A stretch of 64,000 nucleotides of DNA from Fibrobacter sp. UWB13 (GTDB lineage: Bacteria > Fibrobacterota > Fibrobacteria > Fibrobacterales > Fibrobacteraceae): the NCBI RefSeq assembly GCF_900177805.1, contig NZ_FXAX01000001.1, positions 620,001 to 684,000 of the forward strand. The letters are read 5' to 3'. A program made the position numbers and the translations under genes. Under the pieces are notes generated by a model. The model made no database searches. It saw only the letters and a program-made list of their open reading frames with translations, and had not been told where the DNA came from. Below, piece after piece: positions 26,533-36,473 of this stretch (the stretch's first letter is position 1; each line of letters begins with the position of its first letter).

Positions 26533-28026
26533 TTATTTCAACACCACTCGTTGCGTCTTCGCATTGCCGAGTTTGACCATGTACACGCCGCGGCTTAAGC
26601 CTGCGCTTGTCATGGCGTTGCGAAGTTCGCCGATGTGTTCCGCTTGGAATTCGCCGATAAACGTACCAATCGGGCTAAATACTTTATATGAGCTTTGATT
26701 TTTTTGTACAGAACGTATCCTGAAGGCTATGGCGTCTGTTGAATCTTTGGGCGGTTCCACCTTTGGCTCTTGCCATAGAATGAATTCGACTGTCGTTGCG
26801 CTGCGGGCCGGGACGCTGTAGCTGCACTTTGTACCGTCAACCTTGACTTCGTTCCCTTCCTTGAGGTTGTTATTGTCGTCGGTGACATAGGGCTTAAAGC
26901 TTCCAATCTTTGTGCTTCCGAAGTCAAAGTCCGCCTTGAATTCCTCATTCTTGGAATTGAGAATGACGACTGCGATTTTCGTCTTGAGGGAGTCGCGGTA
27001 GGCGGTGACCTTTACATCTCTTTCGGGATTCTTGGTAGCATCGATTCTCCAGGAGCCGGGGCGTGCGAAGCGGCTATAGTTTCCCATGACCCAGAGTCGT
27101 TTGGTGGGCTCCACGTTATCGGGGTTGCCTTGTCCTTGTGGCCAAAGCGCTCCGTTACCGCAGCTGGGTTCGCTGCATGAATAAATCCACCAGAAATGCC
27201 AGGCGTTCATATTCGAAATCGTAAGGGCGTCGTGGATCATGTTTGCAACGCGGAGAGCGCTTCCCATGCCAACGTCTTCCTTGTTGCTTCCGAGATCGTA
27301 GACTTCTGTTTCCCAGAATTCTTTGCCTGCTTCATGGATTTCGGGGTAAGCGGCTGGGTCTCCACCGTATTCGTGCGTTCCAAAAATGTCCGTGTATTTT
27401 AAGGCGGCAGGATTGTTGAAGAATGCTTTTTTGTAATTGGGGAATCCGTACCAGTTGATGGCTTCGGTGCCTATGATTTTGATGCCCGTGGTATCGAGGG
27501 TGGGACCAAGATAGTCGCCTACCCAACGAGCCAATTCATCGGGTTCGTAGTGGTTATCGCCGGTGCCGTCAGGCTCATTTTGCGACGAAATCGCGTACAG
27601 GTTGACTCCAGCTTTACGCATGTCTTGCGTAAACTTTAAGATGGTGTTTGCCCAGTCTTGAGCATGATTGAAATCCAGATGCTTTTTGTTGCCATCGTAA
27701 TTTACGGTGTATTTGGATGTCCATGGAGCGGCCCAGACTTTGACGCCGTATTCACTCGCCTTTTTTGCGATACTTGTTTCGGAGGTGGAGCCGTCCGGAG
27801 CAATGCGGATGCGATGCAGCGTAAGCCCCGCGCCGCTAGTGGAGTCCCAAAGGAAGGCTGCGTTTTTGTCGGTAATGGAACCCGCCCATGCCGATGCTGC
27901 ACCAAAGCCGCTGATGCGCTGGTATTCCTTGCCCATGTCAACGTTTATCGTTGCAGCACAGGCAAGAGTGCTCAAAAATGCGATGGAACCTGCAAAAAGA
28001 GAAAATCCCTTAATTGAAACCGTCAT
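26533..28026 (-). CDS. secreted GH30 (xylanase-type) glycoside hydrolase
   Basis: A signal peptide (cleavage about residue 24, LACAA) leads into a GH30 barrel beginning QRISGFGAASAW. SSQNEPDG holds the acid/base Glu151 and FWETEVYD the likely nucleophile Glu241; AYISSQNEP and HFWWIYSC are family blocks. A beta-side domain follows, and the end (YKVFSPIGTFIGEFQAE ... GVYMVKLGN) looks like a type IX-type sorting tail. Closest in style to xylan-acting GH30 enzymes. A strong AAAGGAGG precedes the ATG, and an 18-bp palindrome lies just upstream. Outer-surface xylan degradation is the likely role. Confidence 0.9.
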   Translation of the reverse strand: MTVSIKGFSLFAGSIAFLSTLACAATINVDMGKEYQRISGFGAASAWAGSITDKNAAFLWDSTSGAGLTLHRIRIAPDGSTSETSIAKKASEYGVKVWAAPWTSKYTVNYDGNKKHLDFNHAQDWANTILKFTQDMRKAGVNLYAISSQNEPDGTGDNHYEPDELARWVGDYLGPTLDTTGIKIIGTEAINWYGFPNYKKAFFNNPAALKYTDIFGTHEYGGDPAAYPEIHEAGKEFWETEVYDLGSNKEDVGMGSALRVANMIHDALTISNMNAWHFWWIYSCSEPSCGNGALWPQGQGNPDNVEPTKRLWVMGNYSRFARPGSWRIDATKNPERDVKVTAYRDSLKTKIAVVILNSKNEEFKADFDFGSTKIGSFKPYVTDDNNNLKEGNEVKVDGTKCSYSVPARSATTVEFILWQEPKVEPPKDSTDAIAFRIRSVQKNQSSYKVFSPIGTFIGEFQAEHIGELRNAMTSAGLSRGVYMVKLGNAKTQRVVLK

Positions 28027-28045
28027 ATAGCCTCCTTTGGACCTT

Positions 28046-28063
28046 ACTTACTTTAAAGTAAGT
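28046..28063. promoter_or_regulatory. perfect 18-bp palindrome upstream of the GH30 gene
   Basis: ACTTACTTTAAAGTAAGT, exact and centred 28 bp before the ATG. It is placed like a repressor operator or a 5'-leader hairpin just before the Shine-Dalgarno. Confidence 0.55.
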
Positions 28064-28129
28064 TGAAAAGTTCACTTTTTATGAGGCTAAAAACGAATTT
28101 GTCTTGATAAAATGACAATGATAATGACT

Positions 28130-31100
28130 TTATTGCTTTATCATTGCAATGCGATTTCCGTCCTTTGCAATAAATTTCATCATGGCAGCCCATTCGATGG
28201 CTCTGTCGATGACATCCTTCATTTGCGAAGTGCATTTCGTAAATCCTGAAACTTTCGCAATCAATCGTTCCATTTCTTCGAGCTCGATGCTTATTTGACT
28301 ATCGACAATCGCCTTGACTGCAAATGCAATCTCCTGCATGGGGATGTCGTCCACATTGCGCTTGAATCCGTCTGAAGGTCTCCTAAATTCAACAAGTCCC
28401 TTGCTATCCGGGTTCCAATAGAAAGTCTTTCCATTTTCTTGCTTTTCGGCAAAATGGAGATACTTACAAAAACCGTGTATGCGATTTATGAATTTTTGCG
28501 TGCGCTTGGCATTCCACAAATCCGAGAGACGAGCGTCGAGTACGGTAGACGAGATTGGAGATTCCGCTCTTACGATTTTCTCGATCTGACTTTTCAGAAG
28601 TTCTGTAGAAGACATATCATATATGTCGCGACCTTTGGGCGGGTGCTCCACATTTGCGAGCTGATACGTTTTGAACATCGACTGGAATGTTTTTAGCCCG
28701 GTGGTTTCATCGGAGACATTTGTCCCCGTATCACCACTTGCGTTTTCCGCCGGAAGCGCCGTTTCTTCGACTGGGCTTGTTTCGACATCATCAATTAAAA
28801 CGGGCTGCTTTTCCTTTTCGATGATTTGGTCAATCTTTTGCTTTATTCCCTGCACAATGCGGTCGCGGTGTTCCCTGTTCAAGAACCATTCAAATGACCA
28901 CAAGCGGACAATGTTCCATCCGAGTGTTTCTAGGATACTTTGTTGTAAAACGTTTCTGTCTTTTGCTGTGCGGGCTTTCTTGTAGTTTTTCCCGTCGCAA
29001 AGAATTCCCAAAATGAACTTCTTTTCGTTTTCGGGATGTACAATTGCCAAGTCCATTTTAAACTTCGAACAACCGACATCCAGTTCAACGTTATAGCCTA
29101 ATTTTTTCAGTTCATTTGCAATTGAAATTTTGAAGAAATCTTTCGCAGACGTAGCCCCTGCAACATGCGATACCGGGAGCGCCCTCTTGCCGTATTTTGC
29201 ATAAGTCAAGAACGCTTTGAGTCCAGCGACACCTTCGGACGAAGACCTATTCAAGTCAATCTGTTCCGGCTGCAATGTCGAATACACAAGCATTTCATAA
29301 CGCGAACGGGAAACCGCCACGTTCAAGCGACGCCATCCGCCGGCATTGTTGATCGGTCCGAAATTGAGCGACACGTTTCCATTATGGTCCGGTCCGTACC
29401 CAATAGAGAAAATAATCACGTCGCGTTCATCACCCTGTACGCTTTCCAGATTCTTGATGAAAATCTCCTCGCCAGACGTTTTCGACCATTCTTCCAATTT
29501 CGGATTTTTGGAGAATTCATCATCGAGCAAGTCATCAATGAGATTCTGCTGAACAACGCTAAACGTGACGACCCCGATGCTTTTTTTGCGTTCGGATTTG
29601 TCTTTTAAGCGTCTGATTATTTCTTCCACTATTAGTTTCGCTTCGGCGAGGTTTTGGCGGGTCTTGCTTCGATCGTATGTACCCTTGACCGGAATGAACT
29701 TCACGCAACCTTCTATATCGCTTGGCGACGGGAACGTAAATAACTTATGGTCATAGTATTTGTAGTTACTAAAAGCAATGAGGCTTTCGTCTTTCGAACG
29801 GTAATGCCAAAGCAAGTGCATTTCGGGCATAGAGATTGCCAAGCAATCGTCCAAAATGCTTTCCAAGTCTTCCTTGTCTAGATTGTCTTCGTCAGTATAT
29901 CCCTTTTTGAAGAAACTTGTCGGGGGCATTTGTTTGGGGTCGCCGACAACGATGAGATTTTCTCCGCGTGCAATCGCGCCAACCGCTTCGCAAGTCGGTA
30001 GCTGGGACGCTTCGTCAAAAATGACAAGGTCAAATTTTGGGAATGTCGGACCGATATATTGCGCCACAGAAATCGGGCTCATCAACATGCACGGGGTCAG
30101 CTTGCGTAGTAAAGTAGGGATTGAATCGAACAACTGGCGTATGGATTTTCCCTTGCATTTGCTTGCGATGCTCCTCTTCAAAATGCCAATTTCAGATGAC
30201 GACGCGACCATTGTAGAAGATGGAATATTCGCCGAAAGTTTTGCAATAAGTTCTTTACGGGTAAGCTCGGCAAATTTTTCGATGGACTGCTTGTAATGCT
30301 TGATTTCGTGTTCAATCAAGCTAGCGTTGATGTTGCCTAATTCAGAATCTTCTTCGATGTAAAGGATTATCAGTCGATAAGCAACGTTTGTTCTAAACGC
30401 AGTCGTCACATCAGAAATTGCAACTCGTCCTGATTCAATCGCACGAGAAACGCATTTTATGCCTAAATCAGCGAGAGTCTTTTTGCAGGCATTGTAATTA
30501 CACCAGTCACGCAATCCGTGGAGGTTGGCTTTCCATGAACGGATTTTTTCTAGGAGCCCTGTTGTCCAATTATCGCCAAATGGAATTTCTCGTTCCATGT
30601 TTGTTAAGGTGCGAATGAACCTCCAGAGATTTTGCATTTCCTCATAGGTTCGCTTAAAATCAGCGAGAACTTTGTTGTTTCTTTCGCGGAATGTTCCTAA
30701 GTCTGCTATATCTTTGCATGCAGCGCTAATGTCGTTTGGATCATTGTATAGGCGGCTTATTATTCCGTACTGTTTCGTGCCTAGAGCGTATTGTTGTTCA
30801 AGAAGATTCCAGTCGCTTTTGTACGATTTCCAGAAATTGCCATAGGCATTCGAAAGAACTGCTGCGGATTCGTCAATCGATTTTGAGTGCCGTTTGAATT
30901 CAACCAATTTGTCCAGTATTTCGGCGACGTGGTCTTTATCAATTTTCGGATTTTTCGCCAGACGCCTAAGTGCCGAAATTGTTTTTCTCTGACCGAAAAA
31001 TTTCGGAATGAACCATTTGGCAGATGCGTCCTTCCATTCTCCGCGTAAAGCGACGGCATCGATGTCATAGATTTCAGGTTCAAATATGTTATCTATTTTA

Positions 31101-33997
31101 TCCTGAATTTCATTTCTCAGGCGTCCATTTTTACAGGCATCCGCCAAAGCATTTTCAAAGTCAGAATTTCCCTTAAATAAAACGCCCAATGGCAATGCAT
31201 CGATTGTTCCGAGATTATCACATAAAGATGATAACGCTTCGGCTTTATCTTGCGAATCAATATTCAGCGTTGTAAATTTTTGTTTGAGTTCCGAAAGGAT
31301 TTCCGAAATGTGGATGACGCAATGTTCAAGTTGATCTAAGAAGTTTGAAATGTTTTCTCGCTCCGTCTCGGAATATTGGTAACAGTTCCAATCTGAAAGC
31401 GGATGACTAGACACATTTCCACAAAGTTCGCCCATGATTTTGAAACGATCACTAGCGTCGAACCATTCTTTCAATTTTGCGGAATCTGCGCTCTTTACAA
31501 GATTGTTCTTGACAGGAATTGCTCCGACAAATTCCGGATGTTCCTCGAAGAGTCCAATGACGTCGTAAAGGGAATATCCTGAAGCGCGAACCTTGTGGAT
31601 TTTATCCATAAGGCTATTCAAATGGACGCGCATCTTGTGGAGATTTTCGGCTTCAGATTTGTATTCGCTCGGTGCTTGGCGTTTCCCAAATTCCAATGCT
31701 GAATTCAGTTGCTTCATGACCGAAGACTTGTTTGCCTTATTGGAATGGAGCTCAAGACAAAAAGCACCAAGTCCTTGCTTCTCAAGACGGTTTTGAACAA
31801 CAGAAAGGGCCGCCATTTTCTCGGCAATAAACAGCACGGATTTTCCGTTGAACAAAGCATTTGCAATCATGTTTGTAATGGTCTGCGATTTTCCGGTTCC
31901 CGGAGGACCATGCAGCACAAAGCTACACCCTTTCGCAGCAGAACAGATTGCCGCCATCTGTGAAGAATCGGCGCTTAGCGGAATTGCCATGTCCGAAGGC
32001 TTGAACGATGCATCCAATGTTTCTGATGCAACAAGTTCCGGCAGAGTTTCTGGAAGTACTCCGTCAATAAGCCCCTTGACAATCTTATTCTTGGAAAGTT
32101 CTTCACTACGTTGTCTGATATCGTTCCACATGATATATTGCGAGAACGAGAACTGTCCAATAAATGCGTAATCTACAACATCCCAGCGCTTCTTGTTTTT
32201 GATAGCTTGGCGGACTGTCGCGAAAATTTTCTTTATATCTAAACCGCTCCCGTCAATTGGCAACGGATCAAGACCGTTTATGACAAGATTGAATTCCCCA
32301 CGCAGTTTCTCAAGTAACGTAATGTTGAATTGCGGTTCTTCATCGCGTTCGCGAATGATAAAGTTTTGTCCAGCCGATTTATGGACAATTTCAAGAGGCA
32401 ACAAAACAAGAGGAGCATAAAGAGCTTTTTCGCTGACCTTCGTCTCGTACCATTTTAAGAATCCAAGTGCGAGGTATAGCGTGTTGGAGCCGTTTTCTTC
32501 TAGGCTGGCTCTTGCGGCGCGGTACAGTGCACGAATTTTATTTTCTGTTTCCGTCTTCCCCATGAAAGTGCGAAGGCGTTTGTTCTGGAATTCATGATCC
32601 AGAAGTTCATCGATATCATCGTCTTTGGCGATGGAAATGAAGTTGTTTTCAAATTCCTTTTTCCGTCCGTCAAAAAATTCAACAATCTTGAATTCCTCTT
32701 TTGCTGTAAGGGCGTCTTCCAAAATTCCCAAATCATTGCAAATCAGCTGAATGGACTTGCCTGTCGGTTTGAAATTCAAAAGTGAATTTCGGAGCGTCAT
32801 GTTCAGGAGCTTGTTCTGCCAAATTCTCTGCTTGCTGTGTTTTACGGGACCTTCGCTTTCGTCCTTTTCTGCAATTTCGATTTCTTCGGGAGCGCTCCAC
32901 GTCGTTTCATCTAGCTTTTCTTCTTGATTTTCAGGCAGTTTTTCCAAATTGCCTTCTGCATCATATTTTCTCTGCGGAATCGGGCGAATTGAATTGCCAA
33001 ATCTGGCTTGTTTTACATCGATAAAAAACTGAAAATAGTTTTCTTTCAAAAGATGATTTTTCGCTTCGTTGACGGCTTTGTCAAAATCAATCTGTGTTCC
33101 TTGTGCAAAAAGAGTACATTCAACAAGACAAATTTCACCGACATCGTTGCTGACGCGTTTCGAAAGAAGGCTTAGGTCATCCTGGACTGCACTGGCAAAC
33201 GTCTCTTCAACAAGCCAACAGCCTGCAAATGCGTGGTCCTTTGTCAGAACGATAATCGGGTGGAGCCACGCTTGTTCCAAACATGAGGCGTAAAGAATCG
33301 AGAGGTCTAGGCAAGTTCCCAATTTTTGCGTTGCAATTTCATCACAAGTTCTGATTTTCTGTCCTGAAATTTCAAAGCCTTGCGGAGGCATGGAGTAATG
33401 GATATCCAACTCTTCTAGAGCTGCAAAAATGGCAGCCATCTGCTTTAGCACATGATTTTCACTTTTCCTCTGGTAACCACATAATGCCCCATCACCCGTC
33501 CACGATTTCAGCTTTTCCGATGCTCGGCGCAGTACCTGTGCTACAAGCGGATGATTCGGTGTAATGTAGGCGGCAAGTAATTCGGGCAAGACATAATCGC
33601 CACCCCATTCATTATAGGCAAGTAAACTAATTTCTTGCGTCAGCCGTTCTACTTCGACCGAGTTCACGGATACCACAATTTCAAGGAGCCCTGCAAAGCG
33701 TTCTGTAATACCCATGAAAAAATTGGGATCTAGATGCAAGTCGACCACTTCCGAAAATGTCTGCCGGTCATCTGGTGATGTAATATCCACCAATTCCTGT
33801 GGGTCGAGATTTTCAAAGGTGTATTTCGCTGGAGCTGAAAATTCCGGTTTTGCAAAAATTTCAACCGTTATCTTTTCCAAACGTTTTTCTGATATGTTGG
33901 CAATCTGCAATGAACGGATGACAGGAACACGATTCTGCTGCATTGCAAAGTTTAAGACTTTCGAAAAATCACACTTGACTTTAATTAACTTGCCCAT
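28130..33997 (-). CDS. giant DUF4011/DUF3320 superfamily I helicase with REase domain
   Basis: 1955 residues in one frame. The N-terminal 350 residues include a transglutaminase-like patch (LGTCLDLSILYASC ... KDHAFAGCW). A DUF4011-type region follows, then an SF1 helicase core: Walker A GPPGTGKS near 697, DEAS near 1327 with VVGDPKQMPPTSFF, QGDERDVIIFS, and motif VI NVAVSRSRYEMLV. Near 1640-1720 is an MTES_1575/Vsr-like nuclease domain (FKMDLAIVHP, CDGKNYKKARTAKDRN, LGWNIVRLWS). DUF3320 occupies the last about 140 residues. Such proteins are suspected of nucleic-acid defence or maintenance, without a settled role. It stands alone, with no methylase or partner nearby. Confidence 0.88.
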   Translation of the reverse strand: MGKLIKVKCDFSKVLNFAMQQNRVPVIRSLQIANISEKRLEKITVEIFAKPEFSAPAKYTFENLDPQELVDITSPDDRQTFSEVVDLHLDPNFFMGITERFAGLLEIVVSVNSVEVERLTQEISLLAYNEWGGDYVLPELLAAYITPNHPLVAQVLRRASEKLKSWTGDGALCGYQRKSENHVLKQMAAIFAALEELDIHYSMPPQGFEISGQKIRTCDEIATQKLGTCLDLSILYASCLEQAWLHPIIVLTKDHAFAGCWLVEETFASAVQDDLSLLSKRVSNDVGEICLVECTLFAQGTQIDFDKAVNEAKNHLLKENYFQFFIDVKQARFGNSIRPIPQRKYDAEGNLEKLPENQEEKLDETTWSAPEEIEIAEKDESEGPVKHSKQRIWQNKLLNMTLRNSLLNFKPTGKSIQLICNDLGILEDALTAKEEFKIVEFFDGRKKEFENNFISIAKDDDIDELLDHEFQNKRLRTFMGKTETENKIRALYRAARASLEENGSNTLYLALGFLKWYETKVSEKALYAPLVLLPLEIVHKSAGQNFIIRERDEEPQFNITLLEKLRGEFNLVINGLDPLPIDGSGLDIKKIFATVRQAIKNKKRWDVVDYAFIGQFSFSQYIMWNDIRQRSEELSKNKIVKGLIDGVLPETLPELVASETLDASFKPSDMAIPLSADSSQMAAICSAAKGCSFVLHGPPGTGKSQTITNMIANALFNGKSVLFIAEKMAALSVVQNRLEKQGLGAFCLELHSNKANKSSVMKQLNSALEFGKRQAPSEYKSEAENLHKMRVHLNSLMDKIHKVRASGYSLYDVIGLFEEHPEFVGAIPVKNNLVKSADSAKLKEWFDASDRFKIMGELCGNVSSHPLSDWNCYQYSETERENISNFLDQLEHCVIHISEILSELKQKFTTLNIDSQDKAEALSSLCDNLGTIDALPLGVLFKGNSDFENALADACKNGRLRNEIQDKIDNIFEPEIYDIDAVALRGEWKDASAKWFIPKFFGQRKTISALRRLAKNPKIDKDHVAEILDKLVEFKRHSKSIDESAAVLSNAYGNFWKSYKSDWNLLEQQYALGTKQYGIISRLYNDPNDISAACKDIADLGTFRERNNKVLADFKRTYEEMQNLWRFIRTLTNMEREIPFGDNWTTGLLEKIRSWKANLHGLRDWCNYNACKKTLADLGIKCVSRAIESGRVAISDVTTAFRTNVAYRLIILYIEEDSELGNINASLIEHEIKHYKQSIEKFAELTRKELIAKLSANIPSSTMVASSSEIGILKRSIASKCKGKSIRQLFDSIPTLLRKLTPCMLMSPISVAQYIGPTFPKFDLVIFDEASQLPTCEAVGAIARGENLIVVGDPKQMPPTSFFKKGYTDEDNLDKEDLESILDDCLAISMPEMHLLWHYRSKDESLIAFSNYKYYDHKLFTFPSPSDIEGCVKFIPVKGTYDRSKTRQNLAEAKLIVEEIIRRLKDKSERKKSIGVVTFSVVQQNLIDDLLDDEFSKNPKLEEWSKTSGEEIFIKNLESVQGDERDVIIFSIGYGPDHNGNVSLNFGPINNAGGWRRLNVAVSRSRYEMLVYSTLQPEQIDLNRSSSEGVAGLKAFLTYAKYGKRALPVSHVAGATSAKDFFKISIANELKKLGYNVELDVGCSKFKMDLAIVHPENEKKFILGILCDGKNYKKARTAKDRNVLQQSILETLGWNIVRLWSFEWFLNREHRDRIVQGIKQKIDQIIEKEKQPVLIDDVETSPVEETALPAENASGDTGTNVSDETTGLKTFQSMFKTYQLANVEHPPKGRDIYDMSSTELLKSQIEKIVRAESPISSTVLDARLSDLWNAKRTQKFINRIHGFCKYLHFAEKQENGKTFYWNPDSKGLVEFRRPSDGFKRNVDDIPMQEIAFAVKAIVDSQISIELEEMERLIAKVSGFTKCTSQMKDVIDRAIEWAAMMKFIAKDGNRIAMIKQ

Positions 33998-34199
33998 GTA
34001 AACCTCGTGATGAAATATATATTAATGGGAATTCTCTTTTTTGCTGTGCTCTCCTCCCCTATATAAAACGCTTTGTTGCATATAGAAAATGTTTTGACAA
34101 TTTTCTCAACAGAAATAGCGATATTTCAAAAATTTACACATTTTTGTTGTGTTGCTGAATTATATTTTAAGTTGTGTAAAACAAGAAGGAGGTGTTAAC

Positions 34200-35783
34200 A
34201 TGAAAAAGAAATGGTTGGCGGTTATAGCGTTTTCGCTATTGAGTACCGCTTGTAGCGACGATAATGGCGCTAATTTTGCGAGTACCGCGGGCATCGACGA
34301 AACTCCCGTAAGTGCGGGGATCGAAAGCTCCGGTGCAGAAAGCTCAAGTGTCGAAAGCTCTGCCGATAGTCCCAAAGCCGAAAGCAGTTCTGCAATGTCT
34401 TCTAGCATTGAAAGCTCTGCAGAAAGTTCTACAGAAAGCTCCGCTGAAAGTAGCTCGGGAACAGAAAGTTCCTCAAGTGTTACGCCCAAAAGCAGCGCGG
34501 CAAATACCACAGATACGCCTTTTGGTGACTATGAATTTGCCCTTACTGATAGCTACGAAGGCGGTGCGGGCGCTCCTGGTGGCTTTGGCGGCGGATTCTC
34601 TGATGCAACCACTTCTACGAAAGGCGGCGGTGCCGGTGGCGTAACAGGTGGTGCCGGAGGCGTTAGCGTAACAGGCGGATCTCCAGGGGGCGCTGGTGGT
34701 GTCGGCGGAACGAGCGGCGCGGGAGGCCTTGGTGGCACAAACAACAGAACATCGGGTTTGCTCACGGCTGGTGAATGGAACGATCTCGACAATTGGAAGT
34801 TCTGGAGCGACCTCCTCAACGAAAACAAGTATTACGAAAAAACGAGTTACTGGAAATTCTATCCCAAGAATTTAGTGGCAGTACAAGTTGTCGACGGGAA
34901 TAACACGGCCATTGCAAACGTCCCCGTGGAACTCCTTAAGGGAGGCTCCGTACAATTCTCCACAAAGACGGATAATGCCGGGTTCGCTTACTGCTGGCAG
35001 AGCCTTTTTGCCAATGATGATAGCGATATCGTAGCGGCCGATTATTCTCTTAACGTCAATGGCGCAAGCTATATCGAACCGCTAAAGTTCACAATGCAGG
35101 GCGATGAACAAGTCAATCTTAACGTTGTCGTAAGTGCCGACGCCCAACAGGCCGCAGCAAAAGCCGATATCGCATTCATCGTGGATGCAACAGGCTCCAT
35201 GACCGACGAAATCCGCTTCCTCATTTCGGACCTCAATTACATTATCGACCACGCTAGTTCGGGCAACAACATCGCTTTGCGCACTGCAGCATTGTTCTAC
35301 CGCGATGTCCAAGACGAATACATCACTCGATACGATGATTTTTCAGATAACGTTTCTATGACTCAGGAATTTGTCGCCAAACAGAAAGCAGGCGGTGGTG
35401 GCGACTATCCCGAAGCTGTTGACTATGCACTTGAAGCTGCCTTGCAAAAGCTTTCCTGGAACGAATCGGCTCGTGCACGTATCGCTTTCTTAATTCTTGA
35501 CGCCCCTGCGCACCATAAGGACAACGTCATCGAAAGCCTGCAAAAATCTATTGCACTCTTTGCCCAGAACGGCATCAAGATCATCCCGGTAGCTGCTAGC
35601 GGCGTGGACAAGGACACCGAATTTATGCTGAGATTCTTTGAACTTGCAACGGGCGGCACGTACGTCTTCCTCACTAACGATAGCGGCATCGGAAACAAGC
35701 ATATTGAAGCTTCCGTCGGCGATTATGAAGTGGAAAAGCTAGCCGATTTGATGGTCCGCCTCATCAAGAAATATATAGAATAA
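34200..35783 (+). CDS. VWA-domain lipoprotein with Ser-rich and Gly-rich linkers
   Basis: Started at ATG 34200 (AAGGAGG 7 bp upstream), 527 residues. The lipobox LLSTAC places Cys at about residue 18. Residues about 35-105 are a Ser/Glu linker, and about 135-200 a low-complexity Gly-rich stretch. After a small beta domain, a von Willebrand A domain starts near residue 320 with the MIDAS motif DATGS (Asp329) and runs to the end. VWA domains bind proteins through a metal ion; the partner is unknown. Probably outer-membrane anchored, with the linkers spanning away from the surface. Confidence 0.85.
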   Translation: MKKKWLAVIAFSLLSTACSDDNGANFASTAGIDETPVSAGIESSGAESSSVESSADSPKAESSSAMSSSIESSAESSTESSAESSSGTESSSSVTPKSSAANTTDTPFGDYEFALTDSYEGGAGAPGGFGGGFSDATTSTKGGGAGGVTGGAGGVSVTGGSPGGAGGVGGTSGAGGLGGTNNRTSGLLTAGEWNDLDNWKFWSDLLNENKYYEKTSYWKFYPKNLVAVQVVDGNNTAIANVPVELLKGGSVQFSTKTDNAGFAYCWQSLFANDDSDIVAADYSLNVNGASYIEPLKFTMQGDEQVNLNVVVSADAQQAAAKADIAFIVDATGSMTDEIRFLISDLNYIIDHASSGNNIALRTAALFYRDVQDEYITRYDDFSDNVSMTQEFVAKQKAGGGGDYPEAVDYALEAALQKLSWNESARARIAFLILDAPAHHKDNVIESLQKSIALFAQNGIKIIPVAASGVDKDTEFMLRFFELATGGTYVFLTNDSGIGNKHIEASVGDYEVEKLADLMVRLIKKYIE

Positions 35784-35804
35784 ATCGTAACCAATAACAT
35801 ACTC

Positions 35805-35838
35805 AAAGTGCCGCGACGTTAAGCCGCGGCACTTTTTT
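35805..35838. terminator. bidirectional terminator
   Basis: An 11-bp perfect stem (AAAGTGCCGCG/CGCGGCACTTT) followed by six T, between convergent genes. Confidence 0.92.
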
Positions 35839-35852
35839 AATTCCTTTTTGGA

Positions 35853-36464
35853 TTATTTTTCAAGAGGCGTTTCTTTAACGACTTTTTTAGCAATCCCCTT
35901 TATGACACTTTCCCAGTCGCCCTTTGTCATGGCAAAAGTGAAAGAGCTCTTGTCGTAAGCTCCGCCATAAGCTAACACTTTTGTATCATCCACAGAAACG
36001 ATACTGTACATCACTTGTAGATTAAGGTTGTTGTTGCCTATGCAGCCGTTTCGGTTATGGCAAATGTCGGTGTCTCTCCAAAAGCGGATTGGATGGATGG
36101 AGACGACAATACCGCTTATTTCCTCGATCTTTTCTTTCTCTGGCAACGGGATAGCGATATAGCCATCTTCAAGAGGGGCTTGGCTCATGATAAAGGTTTC
36201 GTCTTTGGCTTGCATTACCGTATGAGGCACTTCTGTGTACGAAGAAAATGCGCTATCCATATATGCAAGCAACCATTGCTTAAATGAGTCCTCATCGCCA
36301 AAGTCATCCGTGACATCGTCGGAATTTGCAACATAAGGTTCCGAAATGAGAATCGTAAAATTCTTGGGCGGGGTTTTCCATTGCGGATCAACCGCCAAAC
36401 GCTTGCCGCCACAGCCGACTAGCAAAAGCGAGAATACTGCAACTAAACATGCTCTAAACTTCAT
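35853..36464 (-). CDS. hypothetical lipoprotein
   Basis: 203 residues with a lipoprotein signal (LLLVGC, Cys18). The mature part has a periplasmic-type alpha/beta look (NFTILISEPYVAN, GYIAIPLPEKEKI, NLQVMYSIVSVDDTKVLAYGG), reminiscent of small envelope lipoproteins that measure or modify outer-membrane components. No catalytic motif is visible. It follows the 36474-37952 gene by 9 bp and is surely in its operon. Confidence 0.7.
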   Translation of the reverse strand: MKFRACLVAVFSLLLVGCGGKRLAVDPQWKTPPKNFTILISEPYVANSDDVTDDFGDEDSFKQWLLAYMDSAFSSYTEVPHTVMQAKDETFIMSQAPLEDGYIAIPLPEKEKIEEISGIVVSIHPIRFWRDTDICHNRNGCIGNNNLNLQVMYSIVSVDDTKVLAYGGAYDKSSFTFAMTKGDWESVIKGIAKKVVKETPLEK

Positions 36465-36473
36465 ATAACCTCC

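Noticed and set aside
28199-28212. GGCTCTGTCGATG resembling the repeat end
   Set aside because: It is inside the helicase coding region, without the complementary end or internal blocks.
34553-34828. Pro-rich ORF opposite the Gly-rich linker of the VWA protein
   Set aside because: A reverse-complement artefact of Gly codons; no start signal.
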